The position numbers were made by a program, and so were the translations under genes. Under the pieces are notes generated by a model. That model was not told the DNA's origin and did no database searches. It saw only the letters and a list, made by a program, of their open reading frames with translations. DNA of 7,116 nucleotides from Burkholderiales bacterium (lineage in GTDB: Bacteria > Pseudomonadota > Gammaproteobacteria > Burkholderiales > Ga0077523), in NCBI GenBank assembly GCA_025459035.1, contig JALORJ010000133.1, forward strand, positions 1-7,116, written 5' to 3'. Shown piece by piece: positions 1 through 5,339 of this stretch (its first letter is position 1; each line of letters starts with the position of its first letter).

Positions 1-2352
1 ACGATCTTCTTCGGCGACAACCGCACGCAGTACCTGTTCGACAGCGCGACGCCCAATTCGGCCGACGGGATCATCGACGAGGTGCGCATCTGGCGCACGG
101 TGCGCACGTCCACCGAGATCGCGCGTGACCGCGCCGAGACGCGCCCGTGCACGACCCCCGGCATCGCGTCGTTCGCCGTCACCGCAGCGGCGTCGGCGCG
201 CACGTGCACGCCGCAGGCCGTGACCATCCGTGCGGTCGACGCCACCGGTGCGCTGGTCGAGAACTACGTCGGCACCGTGGCGCTCACGACCAGCAGCGGG
301 CGCGGCGGCTGGTCGGCGTCGAGCACGTCCGGCCCGGTCGTGGAGACCGGCACCGCCGACGACGGCGCAGCGCAGTACACCTTCCGCGCGGGCGACGGGT
401 CGCAGGTGGTGCTGCAACTGGCCAACGAGTCGGCCGACGACCTGACCGTGACGGTGCAGGACACCGCGACACGCAACGCGACCGGCACGTCGTCTGTCGT
501 GTCGTTCCGCGATCTCGCCTACGTCATCGAGCCCGAGGATGCCCTGCGTGACCGGCCGGTCGCGGGCCGCCCGCACACGCTGACCGCCACGGTGTGGCGC
601 CGCGAGGTGTCGTCGAGCGGCGGGGGGCGCAACTGCGCGATCGCCACGACCTACAGCGGGGATCGCAAGCTCAAGGCGTGGGTCGGGCTCGATCGCGTGC
701 ATCCGGCGGGCGCCGAGCTGCCGAGCCTCGTGGCCCCGCCCGGCAGTTTCGCGCTGCCGAGCGATCGCCCCGGCGGCGCGAACGTCGCGCTGTCGTTCGC
801 GTCCGGCGTGGCGCGCTTCACCCTCGACACGACCGACGTCGGCAAGTACGTGCTGAACCTGCTCGACGACACCCGCAGCTTCTCGAACGCCGTCGACATC
901 TCCGGCACCTCGACGACGCTGACGGTGCGCCCGTTCGGGTTGCTGATGCGCGACATCGTGGCCGGCGGCAACGCCAACCCCGGCGGCACCGCGACGGCGG
1001 GCGGGCGCTTCGCGGTGGCCGGCGACCCGTTCGGCGTCACGCTGCAGGCCGTGCAGTGGGCGAAGGAAGACGACACCGACGGCGACGGCGAACCCGACCT
1101 CGACGGCGTGCTCGTCGACAACCCGGTGACGCCGTCCTTCGCGTGGGACACGACGTTCGCGGTCGACGCAAGCGACCCGGCCGTGTTCACGCCGGCCGGC
1201 GGGGTGGTCGGCAGCCTCGGCGGCACGACGACGGTCTCGATCAAGCAGTGGGGGAAGGGCACGGCGCAGGTGAGCGATCTCGTCTACACCGAGGTCGGCA
1301 GCATCGGTCTGACCGCGATCGCGAAGGGCTACCTCGACACCGACCTCGTGCTGACAGCCCGGTCGACGAACGGCAAGACGCAGCGCCCGCAGGCCGTCGG
1401 TCGGTTCTTCCCGGCCGGATTCGCGCTGTCGAATGCGGCGGTGACCGCCGCCTGCACGACTGGTGCGAACGCGTTCACCTACATGGGCCAGCCAGCGCTC
1501 GGCGTGCGCTACACGCTCGACGCACGCAACCGCGCCGGGGGCGTGACGGTGAACTACCAGAGCGCGCGCTACACCACCGGCACGGTGGCCGTGGTGGCCG
1601 AGAACGCCGATGCCGGCAGCAACCTCGCCGCACGCCTGTCCGGGCTGCCGGCGACCCAGTGGGTCGGCGGTGCGTGGACCGTCGACGCGACGGGCGTGGC
1701 GTTCGCCCGCGCGGCGGCGCCCGACGGCCCGTTCGATCGGCTCGTGCTGGGCGTGGTCGTGACCGATCCCGACGGCGCGACGGTCCAGACCCCCGACATG
1801 AACGCGGCGACCGCCGGCGCATGCGGGGCGAACTGCAATGCGCGCGCGCTGAACGCCGCGGCCGCGACCCGCGTGCGCTTCGGCCGCCTGCGGATCAACA
1901 ACGGGCTCGGGTCACCGTCGATCGCGTTGCCGCTGACGCTGTTCACCGAGTTCTGGACCGGCACCGGCTTCACGACGCACGCCGACGACCGCTGCACCCG
2001 CCTGACGAACACGCAGGTCGCGTTCGGCAACTGGCAGCGCGATCTGACCCCGTGCACGACGTCGGGCAGCCCGACCGGCGCCAACGGCATCGTGTTCGAC
2101 CGCGGGCGCGCGACGCTGCGGTTGTCGCCGCCGCAGCGTCGCGGGTCCGTCGATCTCACCGTGCGCCTGGGCGCCACGGCCACCGGCAGCACCTGCAGCA
2201 ACGGCGCGGCGTCGACCGTCGTCGCGTCGGATCGGCGCTGGCTGCAAGGCAACCAGGGCGCCACGACATGGGACCGCGATCCCGTCGGCCGCGCGGCGTT
2301 CGGGCTGTACTCGACCACGCCGGACCTGATCTTCCGGCGCGAGCAGTACTGA
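1..2352 (+). CDS. mshQ: MshQ-like protein, LamG end plus DUF6701 (5'-truncated)
   Basis: Partial gene open at the left edge; 783 codons are visible before the TGA at 2350-2352. Codons 1-50 look like the C-terminal strands of a LamG/concanavalin-like domain, with the typical GIIDEVRIW followed by a TSTEIARD helix. Bases about 151-500 read as an Ig-like beta domain (VTIRAVDATGALVENYVGTV). The rest matches the DUF6701 region of MshQ proteins: an FxxAGF motif near 1408, FTYMGQP near 1475-1495, FGRLRINN from 1879, a DDRCTRL motif near 1985, and the closing AAFGLYSTTPDLIFRREQY. A DDTDGDGEPDLDG stretch at 1069-1107 resembles a thrombospondin type 3/EF-hand calcium loop. Several cysteines fit an exported, disulphide-bonded protein. 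The signal peptide is not in view. An internal GTG at 82 is in frame but lies inside the LamG motif, so it is not the true start. In known MSHA loci mshQ accompanies minor pilin genes; a surface or pilus-associated adhesive role is inferred, not shown. Confidence 0.85.
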   Translation, partial: TIFFGDNRTQYLFDSATPNSADGIIDEVRIWRTVRTSTEIARDRAETRPCTTPGIASFAVTAAASARTCTPQAVTIRAVDATGALVENYVGTVALTTSSGRGGWSASSTSGPVVETGTADDGAAQYTFRAGDGSQVVLQLANESADDLTVTVQDTATRNATGTSSVVSFRDLAYVIEPEDALRDRPVAGRPHTLTATVWRREVSSSGGGRNCAIATTYSGDRKLKAWVGLDRVHPAGAELPSLVAPPGSFALPSDRPGGANVALSFASGVARFTLDTTDVGKYVLNLLDDTRSFSNAVDISGTSTTLTVRPFGLLMRDIVAGGNANPGGTATAGGRFAVAGDPFGVTLQAVQWAKEDDTDGDGEPDLDGVLVDNPVTPSFAWDTTFAVDASDPAVFTPAGGVVGSLGGTTTVSIKQWGKGTAQVSDLVYTEVGSIGLTAIAKGYLDTDLVLTARSTNGKTQRPQAVGRFFPAGFALSNAAVTAACTTGANAFTYMGQPALGVRYTLDARNRAGGVTVNYQSARYTTGTVAVVAENADAGSNLAARLSGLPATQWVGGAWTVDATGVAFARAAAPDGPFDRLVLGVVVTDPDGATVQTPDMNAATAGACGANCNARALNAAAATRVRFGRLRINNGLGSPSIALPLTLFTEFWTGTGFTTHADDRCTRLTNTQVAFGNWQRDLTPCTTSGSPTGANGIVFDRGRATLRLSPPQRRGSVDLTVRLGATATGSTCSNGAASTVVASDRRWLQGNQGATTWDRDPVGRAAFGLYSTTPDLIFRREQY

Positions 2353-2376
2353 CGTCCGCCCATGGGGCACGGTCGA

Positions 2377-2392
2377 TGTTGTCACCCCAACA
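2377..2392. repeat. Short inverted repeat TGTTG-N6-CAACA
   Basis: TGTTG at 2377-2381 and CAACA at 2388-2392 are perfect reverse complements separated by six bases. The repeat lies in the A/T-richer gap between mshQ and mshI and overlaps the TTGTCA hexamer. It could be a half-site pair for a regulator or a small hairpin, but it is short enough to occur by chance, and no T-run follows that would make it a terminator. Confidence 0.25.
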
Positions 2393-2539
2393 GAAATGCC
2401 TTTCAGATCAAGCGCGGAGATGATATTTCTCGCGTAACTTCGAACATTCGTGCGTCGCCGGTCCGTCGACGTCGGCCCGCCCGTTCCGCGCGTTGGGCCG
2501 GCGACACGATCCGCCCGGCCTCGCGTCGCCTTCTTCTTC

Positions 2540-2544
2540 GGGGA
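2540..2544 (+). promoter_or_regulatory. Weak candidate ribosome binding site for mshI
   Basis: GGGGA lies 12 bases before the GTG at 2557. The spacing is at the long end for a Shine-Dalgarno, so it supports the GTG start only weakly. The protein-level match of the N-terminus is the stronger argument. Confidence 0.3.
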
Positions 2545-2556
2545 TGCCCTCGATCC

Positions 2557-3501
2557 GTGGCCTTCGGTTTTCGTCCGCAACGCAAGCCCGACTGGTGCGC
2601 CGTGGTGACGCAAGGTGACACCACGACGGTGGCGCACGTGCGGCGCGTGCCGGGTGCTCGGCCGCGCGTGGACGCGTTCGCGCGCGCCCGGGTCGGGATC
2701 GACGACATCGCCGGCCTGCAGGCCCTCGGTCGCGAGCACGGCATCGCGCGCGGGCAGGTGGTCACGCTGCTGGCCGCCGGCGACTACCAGTGGAACGTCG
2801 TCGACACGCCGGCCGTGCCCGAAGCCGAGTGGAAGACCGCCGCCCGCTGGGGGCTGAAGGACTTCCTCGACTACCCGCCCGACCGCGCCACGGTCGACGT
2901 GATGCCGCAACCGGCCGATCTCGGCGGCGCCGCCAAGCCGCGTCATCTGTTCGCGGTCAGTGCCCACCACGACCGCATCGGCGCGTGCATGGCGCGGTTC
3001 GACGCCGCGCGCCTGCCGCTCGACGCGATCGACGTGCCCGAGTTCGCGCTGCGCAACGTCGCGGCGCTGTACGAGACCCCCGGCCGCGCGCTGGCGATGC
3101 TCGATTTCGGACCCGAGTCCGACCTGCTGACGATCACCGGCAACGGCGAGCTGTTCCTCGCGCGCGGCTTCGATGTCGACGAGCGGCAGTTCGCCGACCC
3201 GACGCGTCGCGACGCGCTGTTCGAGCGCCTCGGGCTCGAGATCCAGCGCTCGCTCGACGGCTTCGATCGCCAGTTCGGCGGTATCCCGGTGTCGCGGCTT
3301 CTGATCGCGCCGGTGCCCGGCGCCGACGCGCTGCGCGATGCGCTGGCCGACTCCGTCTACGTGCCGGTCGAAGTGCTGGACCTCAAGGACGCCTTCGAGC
3401 TGGCGCACCTGCCGCCGCTGCTCGAACCCGAGGCGCAGGCGGCCGCCCTCACGGTGCTCGGCGCAGCCCTGCGCGGCGCGCCCGGCGCGACCGGCGCATG
3501 A
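2557..3501 (+). CDS. mshI: MSHA biogenesis protein MshI (PilM-like)
   Basis: Encodes 314 residues if translation starts at the GTG at 2557, close to the usual size of MshI. MshI is the cytoplasmic, actin-like-fold member of the pilus alignment complex, related to PilM, and binds the N-terminus of the PilN-like partner. Visible features are an opening AFGFRPQRKPDWCAVV, an EWKTAARWGLKDFLDYPPD segment at residues about 90-108 that is characteristic of MshI, an IDVPEFALRN helix near 158-167, and an AMLDFG strand near 180-185 in the position of a PilM-like nucleotide-pocket motif. There is no signal peptide or membrane segment. The frame stays open upstream to an ATG at 2362, but those 65 extra codons are arginine-rich, unlike the family, and run through the A/T-richer gap; no other ATG, GTG or TTG lies between. 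It is followed after 10 bases by the PilN-like gene, so the two are likely co-transcribed. Confidence 0.85.
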   Translation: MAFGFRPQRKPDWCAVVTQGDTTTVAHVRRVPGARPRVDAFARARVGIDDIAGLQALGREHGIARGQVVTLLAAGDYQWNVVDTPAVPEAEWKTAARWGLKDFLDYPPDRATVDVMPQPADLGGAAKPRHLFAVSAHHDRIGACMARFDAARLPLDAIDVPEFALRNVAALYETPGRALAMLDFGPESDLLTITGNGELFLARGFDVDERQFADPTRRDALFERLGLEIQRSLDGFDRQFGGIPVSRLLIAPVPGADALRDALADSVYVPVEVLDLKDAFELAHLPPLLEPEAQAAALTVLGAALRGAPGATGA

Positions 3502-3508
3502 GGGGGGG
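3500..3508 (+). promoter_or_regulatory. Ribosome binding site of the PilN-like gene
   Basis: GAGGGGGGG overlaps the end of the mshI stop codon and lies just upstream of the GTG at 3512. The GAGG part has a gap of about eight bases to the start. It supports GTG 3512 as the start, because the same frame is open upstream only as a shadow of mshI. A run of seven G is unusual for a Shine-Dalgarno site. Confidence 0.55.
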
Positions 3509-3511
3509 CCG

Positions 3512-4174
3512 GTGAGCGCGCGCGACCTCAACCTGCTCGATCCGGCGCTGCGGCGCACCGAGCCACCGCTGTCGGCGCGTCAGCTGGCGATCGCCTGGGG
3601 GCTCGCGGCGGTCGCGATGGCGCTGTGGATTGCGGTGACGCGCTGGGAGCGCGTCGCCGTCGCCGAGCAGGAAGCCGCGCTGCAGCGGCAGGTCGACGCC
3701 GGGCGCGTCGAGATCACGACGCTCGCCGGCCAGCTTGCGGCGCGGCAGGCCTCCCCGGCGCTGGCCGCCGACATCGTTGCGCGTCGCCGCGACCTGTCGG
3801 TACGGCAGGCGGCCGTCGACGCGCTCGAACGCGGCGGCGATGCGGCGATCGCGGGACCCGGACCGGTGCTGCGCGCCTTTGCGCGCGGTGCGATGGACGG
3901 GGTCTGGCTGACCGCGCTCGTCATCGGCGCCGAGGACCATCGCATCGGCGCCGCGGGCCGCACGCTCGACGCCGCGCTCATCCCGGTCTGGCTGGAACGG
4001 CTCGGCCGCGACGAGGCGCTGCGAGGCCGCGCGTTCGATCACCTCACCGTCGCGTCGCCCGATGCCGCCGAGGCGAACCGCGCCGCCGCCGGTGCGGCTG
4101 TCACCGCGGCCCGTCCTGCCTTCGTCGAGTTCTTCGTCGGCAGCGGTCTCGCGAAGGCGCAGGACGCTCCGTGA
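3512..4174 (+). CDS. mshI2: MshI2/PilN-like inner-membrane pilus assembly protein
   Basis: Encodes 220 residues from a GTG. PilN-family proteins are bitopic inner-membrane proteins whose short cytoplasmic tail binds the PilM-like partner and whose periplasmic part pairs with the PilO-like protein. The N-terminus contains DLNLLDPALR (residues 5-14), the counterpart of the conserved INLL motif that docks into PilM. One hydrophobic segment covers about residues 25-42 (LAIAWGLAAVAMALWIAV). It is followed by a charged, Ala/Gln/Arg-rich heptad-like stretch at about 46-105, probably coiled coil. The periplasmic domain has MDGVWLTALVI at about 128-138 and a PVWLERLGRDEALRGRAFDHL segment near 155-177, as in MSHA-type PilN proteins. 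Its stop overlaps the mshJ start. The symbol mshI2 follows naming used in some MSHA clusters; a plain PilN-like label is equally valid. Confidence 0.8.
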   Translation: MSARDLNLLDPALRRTEPPLSARQLAIAWGLAAVAMALWIAVTRWERVAVAEQEAALQRQVDAGRVEITTLAGQLAARQASPALAADIVARRRDLSVRQAAVDALERGGDAAIAGPGPVLRAFARGAMDGVWLTALVIGAEDHRIGAAGRTLDAALIPVWLERLGRDEALRGRAFDHLTVASPDAAEANRAAAGAAVTAARPAFVEFFVGSGLAKAQDAP

Positions 4175-4872
4175 ACGCGCGCCTCGCAGCCCTGTCGTCG
4201 AAGATCGCCGCGCTCACGCTGCGCGAGCGCGCGATGGTCGGCGCGGCGGGTCTGGCCGCGATCGGTCTGCTCGGCTGGTCGCTGGCGGTCGATCCGGACC
4301 ACGCGGCGATCCGCGCGACGCGGGCGCGCATGGCCGATCACCAGACGGAACTCGGTCGGTTCGCGCAGCAGCGCGGCGAACTGATCGCGAAGCTCGCGGT
4401 GACCCCGGACGAACTGCAGCGGCGCGAGCTCGCCGCGCTCGACACGCAGGTGCACGCGCTCGACGCGCGCATCGACGCACTCGCTCGCGGGCTGGTGCCG
4501 GCGTCGAAGATGGTCGACACGCTGCGCGGACTGCTCGGACGCACCCCCGGAGTGCGGGTCGTGGCGGTCACCAAGCGTCCGCCGCAGCCGCTTGTCGGTG
4601 CGCCACCCGCGCCGGACGATGCCGATGCTCCCGCGACCCCCGCAGCGACCCCGGCCACGACCCCGCCGCCCGTCGGCATCTGGAAGCACGGGCTCGAGAT
4701 CGAGGTCGAGGGCCGCTACGGCGACCTCGCGGCCACCGTGGCGCGCATCGATGCCCTGCCAGCGCGGGTGCTGTGGAGCGCGACGCGCATCGACACGGTC
4801 GACTGGCCGAAGGCGCGCATGCGCATCGTGCTGTACACGCTGAGCCTCGACGACCGATGGCTCGTGCTCTGA
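4171..4872 (+). CDS. mshJ: MSHA biogenesis protein MshJ (PilO-like)
   Basis: Encodes 233 residues from a GTG that overlaps the upstream stop as GTGA; AGGA at 4161-4164 gives a six-base gap. MshJ is a bitopic inner-membrane protein with a periplasmic coiled coil and a ferredoxin-like domain, predicted partner of the PilN-like protein. Family marks are TLRERAM at residues 16-22, a transmembrane segment at about 22-40, a long Gln/Glu/Ala-rich helical stretch at about 45-112, HGLEIEVEGRYGDL from residue 173, and the C-terminal YTLSLDDRWLVL (residues 222-233), which matches the conserved YTLS-x-W ending of MshJ. A Pro/Ala/Thr-rich linker at about 144-169 separates the helical part from the last domain and looks longer and simpler than usual, which may reflect the high GC content. 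Confidence 0.85.
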   Translation: MNARLAALSSKIAALTLRERAMVGAAGLAAIGLLGWSLAVDPDHAAIRATRARMADHQTELGRFAQQRGELIAKLAVTPDELQRRELAALDTQVHALDARIDALARGLVPASKMVDTLRGLLGRTPGVRVVAVTKRPPQPLVGAPPAPDDADAPATPAATPATTPPPVGIWKHGLEIEVEGRYGDLAATVARIDALPARVLWSATRIDTVDWPKARMRIVLYTLSLDDRWLVL

Positions 4873-5339
4873 CCGCCGCTGCCGTCGACCTCGGCGCCCG
4901 CGCGGGCCGGCTCGTCGCCGGGTCGGGCGCGCTGGCGGCCGCCGCCGTGGTCGTGTCGCCACTGGCGTGTGCGGAGGCGCTCCCGGACCCGTTGCAGCCG
5001 CCCGCGTCGATGCGCGCACCCGCGGTGGCGTCCGACGCCGCGGCAGCGACGGACAGCGAGCTCGTGCTGCAGTCGGTGCTGCTGGCCGACGACCGTCGCA
5101 TCGCGCTGGTCAACGGCCGCTCCCTGCAGGTCGGCGACCGGCTGGGCGCGTGGCGGCTGGTGCGCATCGGTGACGCCGACGCCACCCTGCGCGGCCCCGA
5201 CGGCGAGCGCGTCCTCGCCCTGTGGTCCGGCGTCGCGAAGATCCCGCGCACCGACGCCACCGCGGTGCCGAGTGCAGGCGCTGCACCGAAGCGCACCGCG
5301 GCGCGGCCTCGCCGCGCCGACCCGAGAACGTCCCGATGA
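4857..5339 (+). CDS. mshK: MSHA biogenesis protein MshK (PilP-like)
   Basis: Encodes 160 residues from the ATG at 4857, which lies inside the last 16 bases of mshJ. MshK is a small exported protein resembling PilP, expected to link the inner-membrane MshI2/MshJ complex to the MshL secretin. Residues 1-39 look like a signal peptide with a long n-region, a hydrophobic core at about 25-36 and an A-C-A cleavage site before E40. Mature residues LPDPLQPP near 42-49 correspond to the DPTRPP-like motif common in MshK. LVLQSVLLADDRRIALVNG (69-87), then a G-D-R-x-G-A-W segment and an ARVLAL-like strand, match the small beta domain of PilP/MshK. The last 30 residues are Arg/Pro/Ala-rich, look disordered, and are not a recognisable part of the family. 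The ribosome binding site is weak, so translation probably depends on coupling to mshJ. Confidence 0.75.
   Translation: MARALTAAAVDLGARAGRLVAGSGALAAAAVVVSPLACAEALPDPLQPPASMRAPAVASDAAAATDSELVLQSVLLADDRRIALVNGRSLQVGDRLGAWRLVRIGDADATLRGPDGERVLALWSGVAKIPRTDATAVPSAGAAPKRTAARPRRADPRTSR

Larger units (their letters stand above)
2353..2556 (+). promoter_or_regulatory. Intergenic gap with A/T-richer pocket, possible mshI promoter
   Basis: This is the only sizeable non-coding gap in the window, about 204 bases between the mshQ stop and the proposed mshI GTG. A hand count of about 2371-2450 gives a little over half A/T, sharply different from the flanking genes. A TTGTCA at 2379-2384 resembles a -35 hexamer, but no good -10 lies at 16-18 bases from it. 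The A/T-rich TGATATTT at 2421-2428 and TAACTT at 2435-2440 are only partial -10 matches. The composition supports a regulatory region; no specific promoter can be assigned. Confidence 0.35.

Noticed and set aside
2356..2373. Possible terminator hairpin after mshQ (GCCC-ATG-GGGC)
   Set aside because: The stem is only about four pairs with a three-base loop and no run of T follows, so it does not support an intrinsic terminator.
594..2423. Plus-strand 609-codon frame overlapping mshQ
   Set aside because: The translation is almost entirely Arg/Ala/Gly/His, the mark of an out-of-frame reading of a GC-rich gene; the mshQ frame has the real domain motifs.
2441..2450. CGAA-CA-TTCG as a regulator operator
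   Set aside because: Four-base arms with a two-base spacer are too short to tell from chance, and they do not match an operator I recognise.
2544..2546. ATG just before the mshI GTG as an alternative start
   Set aside because: It is not in the mshI frame, and the frame it opens has no family resemblance.
1912..3558. Minus-strand open frame of 548 codons across mshQ, the gap and mshI
   Set aside because: It spans two plus-strand genes with clear family matches, and its translation has no recognisable domain and strongly biased composition.
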